Assembly: GCF_032477075.1 (NCBI RefSeq) | Contig: NZ_JAWDXO010000033.1 | Span: forward strand, 1 to 50,043 | Reading direction: 5' to 3' | DNA: 50,043 nucleotides | DNA from: Fusobacterium sp. | GTDB taxonomy: Bacteria; Fusobacteriota; Fusobacteriia; Fusobacteriales; Fusobacteriaceae | Shown: in pieces, positions 1 through 8,806 of the stretch | How the letters are laid out: each line of letters opens with the position of its first letter | Position numbering within the stretch: position 1 is the first letter of the stretch | Notes under the pieces: generated by a model | What the model saw: only the letters and a program-made list of their open reading frames with translations | Databases searched by the model: none | Told to the model about the DNA's origin: nothing | Translations under genes and position numbers: made by a program

Positions 1-3000
1 CTCCTGTTCCAGTAGCAGCAGTTATTGTTCCTGCATTTATACCTGAACTTGCTCCAAGTCCTCCTATATACATTCCAAGATTAGCTCCTGCTGTTATTAC
101 TCCTCCTGATGCATTTTCTGCAACAGCAGTTTTTCCTGCCTGAGCTTCAGCAACCATACCTACCATTGAGCCTGCTGTTCCATTTAATCTGATAGTTCCA
201 GAGTTAATACCTTTTCCTTCCTCTGTATATATTCCTATTCCACCTGCTGCATCATTCATTGTAATAGTTCCTGTTGAAGTCAGTTGAGAACCTCCTCCTA
301 CATATGAACCAATATTTTCAGATTTTCCTGCTGTTGATGTAATATTAGAATTATTTACTAAAGTTATTCCATCTGCTGCATATATTCCTATACTTTTAGT
401 TCCTGCAAGCTCAATTTCTGCTCCATTTGTTACTGTTCCTTGAGCTGCTCCTTTGCTGTAATATACTCCTATATTATTAGTTGTTGAGGAATTATTTACA
501 GTTATTTTTCCTCCAGTTGCATAAGCTCCATCTGTAAGATACATTCCTGTTCCTTTATTAGCTGTACCAGCAGCAGTACCTATATTTAAAGTAAGTCCTG
601 TATCTATACTTACAGCTCCTCCACTTCCATATACTCCTATTGCTCCTGCTGTAGCTGCCACAGTTCCTTTTATTCTTGATTCTCCATCAATAAATATTCC
701 TGTTGTTTTATCTCCTTCTGTTGTTACATTTACATCTAAATAATTATTTCCTTTAGAGTAAATTCCTACTGCTCCATTTTTAACAGTAAGATTTCCTTTT
801 CCACTAAATGTACTTCCTGTACCTGCATTTTCAAGATAAATTCCTACTATTTTATTTCCTTCTGTTCCTGCTGCTGTTGGAATAGTTCCACCATCTACAC
901 TTATAGTTTTACCTGTATCTATTTCTACAGTACTATCTTTGCCATATACATAGATATTTTTATTTTCATTATTATTTGTAAAAGTTAAATTATCTTTAAA
1001 AGCTACTGTTGCTCCTTCTGCAAAAACTCCTACACTTGATTTTCCACCAAATACTATACTATTTCCAGTACCAGCTAATTCAGCAACTGCCTTATCTTTT
1101 ACATAAATTCCAGTAGAACTATCTACTTTTAAATTAATTTTCCCTTTATTTATTGCCTTACTATTCATTCCTTCTGCATACATTCCTATCTGTGAAGCAT
1201 CATTTATATTAATTATTCCTGTAGAAATATCATTAACTATATTAGAAGTTTTGGTATACATACCTACTGCACCTGTTTTTCCAGATGCAAGATCAATAGT
1301 TCCTTTATTTGTTCCAGTATTAGCTCCAGTATTAGCTCCAGTTTCTTTTACAAATATTCCCACCCCAGAAATTCCAATACTTAATGCTCCTGATGATTCA
1401 ACATTCATATCTTCTACATATACAGCAGTTCCTTTGTCTAAAGCTGAAGCATTTACAGCTACATTAATATTTTTAGTTTCTGTACCAGTTCCTCTATAGA
1501 AAATACCTGTTTTTCCTTTAACATCTGGTGTTCCTGTTCCATTGAGGGTTAGTGTTGTGGCAGTAACTTCAGATTTTCCATTTAACATGACTCCTACTCC
1601 ATCTGAACCAAGAGTTAAAGTTCCTAGAGATGTTATGTTGCTTCCTTCTGTTGCATAGATAGCCACTCCACTAGTTCCTGTTGTAATATTCCCTGTATTT
1701 GAAATTGTAGCTTTTTTTCCATATATACCTACAGCGGCATTTGAATTATTTGAATCTCCTATTATTATATTTCCAGCATTGCTTACTGTTGTATCAGTTA
1801 CTGCTCCAGAACTGTTATTATTATCAGCATAAATACCTATAGTTCCAACTCCATCAAGAGTTATATTTCCAGTATTTATTATATTTACTTTTCCTTGATC
1901 TACTGCCGATGAACCAAATTCATTAACTATTGGTATACTATTAGAATCTTCTCTATATGCCATTCCCAAAATACCTATAGATTGATTTCCACCTACTTCT
2001 ATATTTCCAGCATTAGAAACATCACTTCCATTTACTGCATAAATACCTACTGCCTGTGCATTTGCAGCATTGCTTTCTTTTTCAACCTTTATTGAACTTG
2101 TTCCATCTATTGTTACAACTCCATAGTTTATAAAGGCACCAATAGCACCTGTTCCAGCACCATCTCTATCTGCAATAATAGTTGAATTAACTAGATTTAT
2201 TCCTGTTTCAGTATTAGAAACAGCTAGCTTACTTGAGTTCATTTCTAATCCAACTACTTGATTATTAAATTTTGAAGCTTGTGTATTATTAAGAACTGCT
2301 GAAATAGTACTTCCTGTTGCAGTTCCCGCAAGTCTTTGACCTAAAAATCTATTATAGTAGAAGTTTCCATCTTTCTGAGCCTGAGTATCACTTCCTGCAC
2401 CTGTTCCTGTTTTATCCAAATCTCCAATAACTATTTCTCCTCCATCAACTGCTGCAGTTTTATAGTTAGTAGCTGTACTGTCTTCTAGAAGTTTGTCAAG
2501 GTCTATTTCTCCCCCTATAGCTGTTCCTAATGCACTTGTTATAGTACCTTCTAAATTATTTGTACTTAGTCCTGTTACATTTTGTAAATTAAATACAACA
2601 ACTTCATCAGAAACTACATTTATTTTTGAATTTGAATCTAATTTTATTGGAGAAGTTACTCCTAGATCAAGATCAAATGCTGTAGATTTTCCACCAAGTA
2701 TTATTGTAGAACCACTTAAATCTATTTTTCCTGTTCCATCTGAATAAACAGCATATCCTGAACCATCAAATTCTACTGTTCCTCCTGATAAATCTATATT
2801 AGAGTTAGTTCCTATAGATGCTGCTGCTGTTGATGTTGCTCTGTTAATTGTAATAACAGTATTAGCTCCTGAAGCAAAAGCAGCTCCTGTATCTTTTTTG
2901 TCTCCAGAAGCAGGATTTCCATCTATTCTTGAAGTTACATTTAATTCACTTGCTGTAATTTTTGCTCCACTTTCTCCATACACAACGATTGAGTCTTCTG

Positions 3001-5317
3001 TATTTGTAGCTATTATTTTATTTGCAGTTATTGTATTAGATTTATTTGCATAGACTGCCATATTTTTTTTACCACTAAGTTGTATTTCTCCATTTATAGT
3101 AGTAAAAGCAGTTGTGTTTCCATAAACCCCTATATTATCTGTTCCTCCTAATATTATGTTTCCGCTATGAGTAACTATTCCTGTTGATTGGTTTGTTATT
3201 CCAATATTATTACTTCCACCTGTTATATTAATTGTTCCTATAGAAGATAAGCTTCCTATCCTGTTTATAAGACCAAAATTTTTCTGTCCACCTGATATAT
3301 TTAAAGTTAATCCTTTTAAAGTAAGATTATTATTACTAATTACTCCAATATTATTATTTCCACTTGTTATATTATATAAATTCGTATTTATTGTTTGTGA
3401 AGAATAATCTCCAATATACCCTACATTTTTACTTCCATTTGATATATCAACTTTAATTACTGAATTTTCATTCAATTTATTGTTGCTTCCATTAGCCTGG
3501 TAAACTCCTATATTTTCTTCTCCATTAGATGATATTGTTATAGGTCTTTGCAAATCTAGATAACCATTGTTCATTCCTTGTTTTCCAAAAAAACCTATAT
3601 TTTTATCTCCAGATTTTATTTCAATGGTTCCACTGTTCTCAAAATTATGTACATGGTTGGAAGAATTTTTTTCAGCCAGCATTACAAAGTTATTATTCCC
3701 ATTTATCTCTATTCTTCCACTTCCATAATTTGTAGTAATATACAACCTATTTGCAGAATCCCCAGCATTTGGATAAGCAAATACAGCATTTTTGTTTCCA
3801 GTTATAACAGTTGTTCCTGCATGCAAAATCATTGGATTTCTTCCATTATTTGAGTGACCTTGTAGTCCTACTCCAACCATTGTATTTCCATTTATAGTCA
3901 ATTTCCCATTTAAAGTTAACATTTGATATCCTGTATTTTCAAAATTTGAATGCGCTCCCTTATATTTGTCCACTAAACTTGTGGCCTTGCTTTTCTCTGC
4001 AGCTGAAGCTTCTGTTATTCCATTAATAAGAGCACTTGCTTTATCTCCATGAGGGTCAAAATGAATAAACTGTCTTAAGGCATTTCCACTTTCTGGCCGA
4101 TTTCCTGCATTAATTGTTATTGTAGTATTACTTCCAAAGCTTGAATATCTGCTTCCTACAATTCTATACATTCCTGCTTTTCCGCTCCCAATATTTGTAG
4201 TTTCATATGTTGCATTATTTATGCTTACATTATAACCTGCACTGCTTGCTGTATATCCAGTTACTGATGCTGTAAAAGCTTCTGTTGATCCTGAACCTCC
4301 TGTTGTAAATATAAAATTTCCACTTGTAGTTATCATTTGAGATATAAGTCCATTATCACCACCAGTATTCCAAGCCCATGAACCATCACTATTTGCACTA
4401 GATGGAGAACTTAAATTTGGAATACTTATACTTGGCACAATAACATTTGCTACCTCTGGTGCTTCTGGTGTTGTTGGTGCTGTCACTCCTGTTGGAACAA
4501 ATCCAGTTGGTGTTGCTGGAGCATTTACATTTATAGTTTTATCATCTGGTGTTACTGGTGCTGTCAGTGTTGGCTCTGTTACTGTTATTTTATCTACTGC
4601 TGATGGTGTTGTTACTGATACTGCTACCCCTGATGGTGTTCCTAGAGGATTCACTACTGGTGCTGTTATTCCACTTATTCCATTTACTGTTAGGGTAATT
4701 GTTCCTGGTAATGTACCTAGATTTACCTCTGGAGCTGATACATTTACTGATACATTTGGATTTATTTCTGGCAGCTCTGGCTCTACTGGCTTTATATTTG
4801 CTCCTACTTCTATTGTTTCTCTAAATACTTCTGTATCTACAGCTACTCCATTTCCGGCCATTATTTTGTCTTTTCCAATGTTTCCTGTAGCTCTAAGAAG
4901 GCTTCTTCCGCTCTTTGTTCCATAATGCTTATTGATTGCATCTATTGTTTCTGAAAATTCTTTTTCTGTTACATCTTTCATTTTTCCACCATCTAAATAT
5001 TGATAGCTGAAAAAAACTTGTGTACTTGGTATTAAAGGTTTAGAATAAAAATCTGCCTTTCTTACAAGTTCCACAAAATCTGAGTTGTATTCTTTCATTA
5101 ATCTTTCATTTTCTGCTATTTTTCTTTTTATTTCTTCGCGCTCTGTCTGTATTCTTGTTAAAAGGTCTCCCTTAGTTTCCTCTATCTCTTCTGCTGTTAT
5201 TCCTGCACCTAAAGATATTCCTCCTGTTATCATGAAGATTACCAGCAGCGCTAAAGAGTAGCTTACTTTTCTCTTTAAAAATCTCTTCAGAGATTTTTCT
5301 ATATCGCTCTTTCCCAT
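1..5317 (-). CDS. Large fusobacterial autotransporter (type V secretion) adhesin, C-terminus outside window
   Basis: An open frame of about 1,772 codons runs without a stop to the left edge, so the C-terminal beta-barrel is not seen. The start is ATG at 5317 behind a strong AGGGGGAGC site. Residues 1-35 form a basic, extended signal sequence (MGKSDIEKSLKRFLKRK followed by a hydrophobic stretch), as in fusobacterial autotransporter N-terminal regions. A charged, helical stretch (about 45-75) follows, then a Pro/Thr/Val-rich linker (about 150-300). The remainder is a Gly/Asn/Thr/Ser-rich passenger with recurring patterns such as N-x-G-x-I and G-x-G-x-x-G-I-Y, expected of a beta-helix. It is the last gene of the adhesin operon. 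Comparable proteins in F. nucleatum (RadD, Fap2 type) mediate coaggregation and host binding; the ligand here is unknown. Its size and position support the call strongly. Confidence 0.93.
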   Translation of the reverse strand, partial: MGKSDIEKSLKRFLKRKVSYSLALLVIFMITGGISLGAGITAEEIEETKGDLLTRIQTEREEIKRKIAENERLMKEYNSDFVELVRKADFYSKPLIPSTQVFFSYQYLDGGKMKDVTEKEFSETIDAINKHYGTKSGRSLLRATGNIGKDKIMAGNGVAVDTEVFRETIEVGANIKPVEPELPEINPNVSVNVSAPEVNLGTLPGTITLTVNGISGITAPVVNPLGTPSGVAVSVTTPSAVDKITVTEPTLTAPVTPDDKTINVNAPATPTGFVPTGVTAPTTPEAPEVANVIVPSISIPNLSSPSSANSDGSWAWNTGGDNGLISQMITTSGNFIFTTGGSGSTEAFTASVTGYTASSAGYNVSINNATYETTNIGSGKAGMYRIVGSRYSSFGSNTTITINAGNRPESGNALRQFIHFDPHGDKASALINGITEASAAEKSKATSLVDKYKGAHSNFENTGYQMLTLNGKLTINGNTMVGVGLQGHSNNGRNPMILHAGTTVITGNKNAVFAYPNAGDSANRLYITTNYGSGRIEINGNNNFVMLAEKNSSNHVHNFENSGTIEIKSGDKNIGFFGKQGMNNGYLDLQRPITISSNGEENIGVYQANGSNNKLNENSVIKVDISNGSKNVGYIGDYSSQTINTNLYNITSGNNNIGVISNNNLTLKGLTLNISGGQKNFGLINRIGSLSSIGTINITGGSNNIGITNQSTGIVTHSGNIILGGTDNIGVYGNTTAFTTINGEIQLSGKKNMAVYANKSNTITANKIIATNTEDSIVVYGESGAKITASELNVTSRIDGNPASGDKKDTGAAFASGANTVITINRATSTAAASIGTNSNIDLSGGTVEFDGSGYAVYSDGTGKIDLSGSTIILGGKSTAFDLDLGVTSPIKLDSNSKINVVSDEVVVFNLQNVTGLSTNNLEGTITSALGTAIGGEIDLDKLLEDSTATNYKTAAVDGGEIVIGDLDKTGTGAGSDTQAQKDGNFYYNRFLGQRLAGTATGSTISAVLNNTQASKFNNQVVGLEMNSSKLAVSNTETGINLVNSTIIADRDGAGTGAIGAFINYGVVTIDGTSSIKVEKESNAANAQAVGIYAVNGSDVSNAGNIEVGGNQSIGILGMAYREDSNSIPIVNEFGSSAVDQGKVNIINTGNITLDGVGTIGIYADNNNSSGAVTDTTVSNAGNIIIGDSNNSNAAVGIYGKKATISNTGNITTGTSGVAIYATEGSNITSLGTLTLGSDGVGVMLNGKSEVTATTLTLNGTGTPDVKGKTGIFYRGTGTETKNINVAVNASALDKGTAVYVEDMNVESSGALSIGISGVGIFVKETGANTGANTGTNKGTIDLASGKTGAVGMYTKTSNIVNDISTGIININDASQIGMYAEGMNSKAINKGKINLKVDSSTGIYVKDKAVAELAGTGNSIVFGGKSSVGVFAEGATVAFKDNLTFTNNNENKNIYVYGKDSTVEIDTGKTISVDGGTIPTAAGTEGNKIVGIYLENAGTGSTFSGKGNLTVKNGAVGIYSKGNNYLDVNVTTEGDKTTGIFIDGESRIKGTVAATAGAIGVYGSGGAVSIDTGLTLNIGTAAGTANKGTGMYLTDGAYATGGKITVNNSSTTNNIGVYYSKGAAQGTVTNGAEIELAGTKSIGIYAADGITLVNNSNITSTAGKSENIGSYVGGGSQLTSTGTITMNDAAGGIGIYTEEGKGINSGTIRLNGTAGSMVGMVAEAQAGKTAVAENASGGVITAGANLGMYIGGLGASSGINAGTITAATGTG
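1312..1350 (-). repeat. 12-bp tandem repeat in the passenger coding sequence
   Basis: The unit CCAGTATTAGCT occurs in direct tandem and codes for repeats of N-T-G-A/T in the autotransporter. The unit is a multiple of three, so gain or loss by slippage would keep the frame. Confidence 0.6.
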
Positions 5318-5331
5318 ATAGCTCCCCCTAT

Positions 5332-5892
5332 TTAATTTCCTGTTCTTAATTTTTGTTCTATCTTATCTAATCTGCTCAAGTATTCATTAAGTTTCTCATT
5401 TTCAAGTAATAAAAGTTCCTTCTCACTATTATTAGTTTTAAATTCATCATATACCTCATCATATTTCTGGCTTAAAAATACTCTGTTTTCATCTGCTTCT
5501 ATTCCCAGAACTTCTTCCAGCTTTACGATTTCTTCTTCCTCTTCCCTTAAAAATACCATCCTGTCTCTTCCTATTTTAAAAGCTTCTTTTGCTGCTGTTC
5601 TTCTACCTTCAGCAGTATTTTCACTTTTGAATACTTTTTCCTCAAGAGATTCATTCATATTTCTTCTTATATCTTCAATTATTTTCTTTCCCTTTTTTTC
5701 TTCAGCTTTTTGAACAGCTATTCTGGCTTTCTCTGCATCTTCTATAGCCTTCTGCTTAACTTTTTCTTCAGCCTGTATCTCTCTTCTTATCTCTTCAAGA
5801 ACTTTTCTTCCCTCTTTTTCACTTATTTCCTGAGCATAAAGAGTTGTTCCCAATATAGTCAAAAGAAAAATACCTGCAATTATTTTTTTCAT
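5332..5892 (-). CDS. Secreted coiled-coil protein of adhesin operon
   Basis: 186 residues. Residues 1-20 are a signal peptide ending at LYAQ, so export to the periplasm or surface is likely. The mature part is almost entirely charged and helical (Glu/Lys/Arg/Ala-rich) with two repeats of the type GRKVLEEIRREI and GKKIIEDIRRNM near residues 28 and 68. No cysteine or catalytic motif is visible. It ends 14 bases before the autotransporter start, so the two are surely cotranscribed. The RBS is GGGAGG. Similar small helical exported proteins precede large autotransporters in other fusobacterial adhesin operons and may assist secretion or display; that role is inference. Confidence 0.85.
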   Translation of the reverse strand: MKKIIAGIFLLTILGTTLYAQEISEKEGRKVLEEIRREIQAEEKVKQKAIEDAEKARIAVQKAEEKKGKKIIEDIRRNMNESLEEKVFKSENTAEGRRTAAKEAFKIGRDRMVFLREEEEEIVKLEEVLGIEADENRVFLSQKYDEVYDEFKTNNSEKELLLLENEKLNEYLSRLDKIEQKLRTGN

Positions 5893-5914
5893 AAATCCTC
5901 CCTCTGTTTTTTAT

Positions 5915-5951
5915 AAAAACAAGGTATTGTGAAATAAAACCACAATACCTT
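5915..5951 (-). terminator. Intrinsic terminator inside the adhesin operon
   Basis: On the minus strand a perfect 11-bp stem (AAGGTATTGTG pairing with CACAATACCTT, 9-nt loop) is followed by GTTTTTAT. It lies in the 68-base gap between the second FadA-like gene and the coiled-coil protein gene, and would reduce transcription into the autotransporter. Confidence 0.75.
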
Positions 5952-5960
5952 TTTATCACT

Positions 5961-6347
5961 TTATCTTAAACTCTTTAATTGATTAAATTCAAAAACTTTT
6001 CTCTCTTCTATTTTTACCTGTTTATCTATATCGCTTACAAATACTTGGTATTGTTTTAATATTTTTTTTACTTCCTCATTGTATATACTTTTTCCTTCCA
6101 TATTCATAAGCATTTGAGTTCTTTCATTGCTCTTTCCTTTCAATGTTGTTAATAAATTTAAATTATTCTGAGCTGTGTTTGCTATCATTTCTTCCTGTTT
6201 AAATCTTTCATTTTCTTTTTGCTCCAACATCTTTAATTCTGCTTCAAGCTGTGAAAATTTTGTATCTAATGTCATATCTGCTGCTGCTAAGTTTGCTGAT
6301 ATTAATATTGCTCCTATTCCCAATAACATACTTTTTTTAATCTGCAT
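5961..6347 (-). CDS. FadA-family adhesin-like protein
   Basis: 128 residues, close to the 129 of F. nucleatum FadA pre-protein. A signal peptide (MQIKKSMLLGIGAILISANLAAA) is followed by an all-helical mature domain with heptad-like Leu/Met spacing: a helix to about residue 75, a short turn, and a second helix ending in FNQLKSLR. FadA forms helical hairpins that polymerise into surface filaments and bind host cadherins; whether this paralogue does so is not known. It is 29 bases from the upstream paralogue at 6377-6769. RBS AAAGGAGAAA sits well before ATG 6347. Confidence 0.85.
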   Translation of the reverse strand: MQIKKSMLLGIGAILISANLAAADMTLDTKFSQLEAELKMLEQKENERFKQEEMIANTAQNNLNLLTTLKGKSNERTQMLMNMEGKSIYNEEVKKILKQYQVFVSDIDKQVKIEERKVFEFNQLKSLR

Positions 6348-6376
6348 AATTCTTTCTCCTTTGATTTAAGATATTT

Positions 6377-6769
6377 TTATTTACTTTTATTTGTTTTTAA
6401 TGCTTCTAATTGTCTAAATCTATTAATTATATTTTCCTGTTCTTTCATTTGTCCTTCTAAATCTTTTAAAGCTGCTTGATATTTTGATGCCAGTTCTCCA
6501 TATTGTTCTTTATAGAACTTTACATTTTTTATTTGATTTAATTTTGCTACCTTCTCTGATAATTGGTTATATAATTCTCTTTGTTTACCTAAAGTTGTTT
6601 GGGCTGTTTCTGCTATCTTTTTTTCTGTATCAAATTTTTCCTGCTCTTTTTGTATTAACAGATTATATTCCTGTTCCAATCCTTTAAAACGTGCTTCCAG
6701 ATTGTCTATCTCTGCTCCCATCATAGATGCTGATAATACAATTGTTCCTAATACTAATAGTTTTTTCAT
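6377..6769 (-). CDS. FadA-family adhesin-like protein
   Basis: 130 residues starting at the ATG at 6769, chosen because TTTGGAGGAAATT precedes it; a longer in-frame start would lie inside that RBS. It has the signal peptide MKKLLVLGTIVLSASMMGA, then a helical hairpin with regular Leu/Ile spacing (LEARFKGLEQEYNLL, later ENIINRFRQLEAL). It resembles its downstream neighbour over the full length, pointing to tandem duplication. Expected location is the periplasm and cell surface. The C-terminal FRQLEAL / FNQLKSL element is shared by both paralogues. Confidence 0.88.
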   Translation of the reverse strand: MKKLLVLGTIVLSASMMGAEIDNLEARFKGLEQEYNLLIQKEQEKFDTEKKIAETAQTTLGKQRELYNQLSEKVAKLNQIKNVKFYKEQYGELASKYQAALKDLEGQMKEQENIINRFRQLEALKTNKSK

Positions 6770-6784
6770 AATTTCCTCCAAAGT

Positions 6785-7315
6785 TTATTTTTTATTAAGT
6801 TCTTCTAGTAAATTTAATTTTTCTATTATTTCTTTTTTTCTCTTTTCCCCTATAGTCTTATTTTCAAGTTCTTTATTTATTTTATTTAATTCTTCATATA
6901 GTTCCTGTTTTGACATTTTTTTAAGTCTTGCTTCCTCTTTCAATTTTGTTTCTTCTCTTAACCTTTGTTGTTCTTTTATTTTTTCCTGTTCTTTTAACTT
7001 CTCTTGTTTTATTATCTTTTCTTGCTCTTTTAGTTTCTCTTGTTCCCTTGCTTTCTCCTGTGCCTTTAATCTTTCCTGCTCTTTTAGTTTCTCTTGTTCC
7101 TTTGCTTTCTCTTGTGCCTTTAATCTTTCCTGCTCTTTTAGCTTCTCTTGTTCTCTTAACTTTTCCTGTTCTTTCAATTTATTTTTTTCTATTGCCAGAT
7201 TTAATAATCTCTCTCTATTCTGATCTATATTATTTGCGCCTATTCTATTGTTTTGATTTGAACAACCATTTAATATTAAAGAAAGTAATAAAGAAGCTAA
7301 TACTGCTTTTTTCAT
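6785..7315 (-). CDS. Lipoprotein with KLKEQE hexapeptide repeats
   Basis: 176 residues from ATG 7315, which follows GGAGGAAAAGTTT. The signal peptide ends in a lipobox (LILNGC), so the mature protein is a lipid-anchored envelope protein. Residues about 45-120 are a long run of near-perfect hexads (KLKEQE, RLKAQE, KAREQE) that must form one long charged helix. The C-terminus (KKMSKQELYEELNKINKEL) is also helical. The DNA holds two 54-bp tandem copies. A plausible role is a spacer or scaffold in the envelope for the adhesin system, but no function can be assigned from sequence. Confidence 0.85.
   Translation of the reverse strand: MKKAVLASLLLSLILNGCSNQNNRIGANNIDQNRERLLNLAIEKNKLKEQEKLREQEKLKEQERLKAQEKAKEQEKLKEQERLKAQEKAREQEKLKEQEKIIKQEKLKEQEKIKEQQRLREETKLKEEARLKKMSKQELYEELNKINKELENKTIGEKRKKEIIEKLNLLEELNKK
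7032..7139 (-). repeat. Two tandem 54-bp repeats (18-residue unit) in lipoprotein gene
   Basis: The sequence starting AGTTTCTCTTGTTCC at 7032 recurs at 7086 with only a few differences, and a third, diverged copy starts at 7140. Each unit codes for three hexads of the KLKEQE type. Confidence 0.8.
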
Positions 7316-7337
7316 AAACTTTTCCTCCATTTGTTAA

Positions 7338-7859
7338 TTACTTGTTGTCTTCTTTTACTTTTTCATCCTTTATGATTCCCTCTGCCTTTAAAATATCATT
7401 CAGTTTATATTTTTCAATTATAGTGTTATAGTAATCTATTTGAGCTTTTGTAAATTTTTCATTTGTTAAATTTTGATACAAAAGCGGAAGTGTCTCCTCT
7501 AAAGTTTTGTCATCATATTTTGCTTTATGTTTTTCATAATAATCTTGTATTTCTTTATCTGTTACTACAGTTTTAGCTTTCAGTTTTCTCTCTACAAAAT
7601 AATTAACTTTTACAGATTCCTGAGCTTTTTTTATATTTTCTATCTCTTCTGGTGTATACTCTCCATTCTCAGCTTCTATTGCCAATGCCTTATACACTAA
7701 GATTTTCGCTATTTCATCTTTATTCTGCTGTTTTTCTTCAGCTGTTAAAATAACTTTTTCCTCTTTTTTTACTGAATCATTCTTAACAGAATCACACCCT
7801 ATCATTACTGCTCCAAGTACAAAAATCCAAATTATTCCCTTAAATATTTTTACTGACAT
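7338..7859 (-). CDS. SurA/PpiC-like N-terminal-domain lipoprotein
   Basis: 173 residues. The signal peptide ends in a lipobox (GAVMIGC), so it is lipid anchored. Residues about 85-125 contain the pattern ..VNYFVERKLKAKTVVTDKEI followed by QDYYEKH, which is like the substrate-binding region of SurA/PrsA-type foldases (T/V-T-D-x-E-I-x-x-Y-Y). The parvulin PPIase domain is missing and the protein is much shorter than SurA. It may be a chaperone-like factor for outer-membrane delivery of the adhesins in the same operon; that is inference. RBS AAGGAG lies about 12 bases upstream. Confidence 0.7.
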   Translation of the reverse strand: MSVKIFKGIIWIFVLGAVMIGCDSVKNDSVKKEEKVILTAEEKQQNKDEIAKILVYKALAIEAENGEYTPEEIENIKKAQESVKVNYFVERKLKAKTVVTDKEIQDYYEKHKAKYDDKTLEETLPLLYQNLTNEKFTKAQIDYYNTIIEKYKLNDILKAEGIIKDEKVKEDNK

Positions 7860-7891
7860 TTTCTATATTTTCTCCTTTTTATGATAAATTT

Positions 7892-8104
7892 TTAATTTAT
7901 CTTGTCCCTTATTTCATTCATTAGCTGTTCATTTTTCTCTTGATAGGTCATAGGTTTTACTTCTTTTTCTTTAACTGCCTCTGTATATGCTTTTCTTCTT
8001 TGCTCTAGTATATACTTAGGATCATCTTTGTTAATATTTTGATTATTTGAACAACTTACAAAAAAAATACAGCATGGTATAATTGATAAAACTAATTTCT
8101 TCAT
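7892..8104 (-). CDS. Small lipoprotein
   Basis: 70 residues: a signal peptide with lipobox FFVSC at about residue 18, then a short charged helical mature part ending in a KNEQLMNEIRDKIN helix. RBS AAAGGAGAGAG. No family is recognised. It sits between the HU-like genes and the SurA-like lipoprotein with gaps of 23 and 32 bases, so it belongs to the adhesin operon. Confidence 0.75.
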   Translation of the reverse strand: MKKLVLSIIPCCIFFVSCSNNQNINKDDPKYILEQRRKAYTEAVKEKEVKPMTYQEKNEQLMNEIRDKIN

Positions 8105-8127
8105 ATTCTCTCTCCTTTAACTTAAGA

Positions 8128-8427
8128 TTATTTAGATATTTCATTTATTCTTTTTAATATTTTTCCAGATACAGTAAATTTTATTGTTTTAGGTGGAATT
8201 ATTGTCATTCTCTCTTTGGTTGCTGGATTGCTTATGACTCTTTCTTTCTTTTGCAGTACTGTGAATTTACCTTTATTTTGTAGTTTTATTTCTCCCTCTC
8301 TTACTAAACCAACTTTTAAAGCTTCTAAAAAAATTTCTATATCTTTTTCTGCTTCTATAAAAGTTTTCAGCCCTCCTTTAGATAGGAGGCTTTTCCTATA
8401 TTCTTTAACAAAACTTTTTTTATTCAT
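8128..8427 (-). CDS. HU-family DNA-binding protein
   Basis: 99 residues from ATG 8427; a GTG three codons upstream (8436) is an alternative. The start overlaps the stop of the upstream gene as ATGAATAA, implying translational coupling. The C-terminal half carries the HU beta-arm signature: NPATKERMTIIPPKTIKF, with the intercalating-proline context N-P, then a G-K-x-L end. The N-terminal helices (FVKEYRKSLLSKGG) are more diverged than in housekeeping HU. HU/IHF proteins bend DNA and serve as cofactors in DNA inversion and adhesin promoters, which is notable beside the inverted-repeat element upstream. Family assignment is firm; role is inference. Confidence 0.85.
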   Translation of the reverse strand: MNKKSFVKEYRKSLLSKGGLKTFIEAEKDIEIFLEALKVGLVREGEIKLQNKGKFTVLQKKERVISNPATKERMTIIPPKTIKFTVSGKILKRINEISK

Positions 8428-8758
8428 TGTTTTCACATTCCTCTTTATTAAGTAATTTTTTAAAATTCTCTCCAGGAATAAATTTTATTTTCTTTTTTGA
8501 AGGAATTATTTTCTTTTCAAATATATAATTATCTTCTCCTTCTTTCTTAAGTGGAAGTACAACCTTTCTTGGATTAGCTTCTCTTAATTCAAATTTTCCA
8601 GTTCCTTTAAAAATTATTTTTTTCTCTTTTAAAAGAGTTTCTATAAGGGCTTCCCATATAGAATCTACTTTGTGTCTTGCTATTCTTTCTGATGCTATTT
8701 TTCCTCCCTTCCCTTTATACAATTCCATATAGAGTTTTAAAAAATCTTTCTCCCTCAT
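8420..8758 (-). CDS. Divergent HU-family DNA-binding protein, first gene of adhesin operon
   Basis: 112 residues. It has HU-like organisation: N-terminal helices (FLKLYMELYKGKGGKIA), a central strand FKGTGKFELREANPRKV corresponding to the HU G-x-F-x-x-x-x-x-x-x-R-x-G region, an arm with an NP-R motif, and a closing strand KIKFIPGENFKKLLN similar to F-x-P-G-x-x-L. The arm lacks the usual N-P-x-T-G. It is the promoter-proximal gene, 48 bases from the inverted-repeat element, and overlaps the next HU-like gene by 8 bases. RBS GAGGTG. Paired HU-like proteins heading an adhesin operon suggest a local regulatory role. Confidence 0.75.
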   Translation of the reverse strand: MREKDFLKLYMELYKGKGGKIASERIARHKVDSIWEALIETLLKEKKIIFKGTGKFELREANPRKVVLPLKKEGEDNYIFEKKIIPSKKKIKFIPGENFKKLLNKEECENNE

Positions 8759-8806
8759 CTTTCACCTCTGTTATCTATATATTCCTCAAATACGTATTTT
8801 TTCAAC

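Noticed and set aside
1251..1499. Plus-strand open frames within 1-5300
   Set aside because: Reflections of the Gly/Thr/Asn-rich autotransporter passenger; the minus frame is open for over 5.3 kb.
1..5317. CRISPR-like regularity in the left region
   Set aside because: The periodicity is protein-level beta-helix repetition with diverged units, not identical repeats with unique spacers.
6702..7223. Long plus-strand open frames rich in Ser/Phe/Cys opposite the lipoprotein genes
   Set aside because: They are reverse-strand reflections of the low-complexity Lys/Glu/Gln repeats, have no RBS, and the minus-strand genes have signal peptides and RBS.
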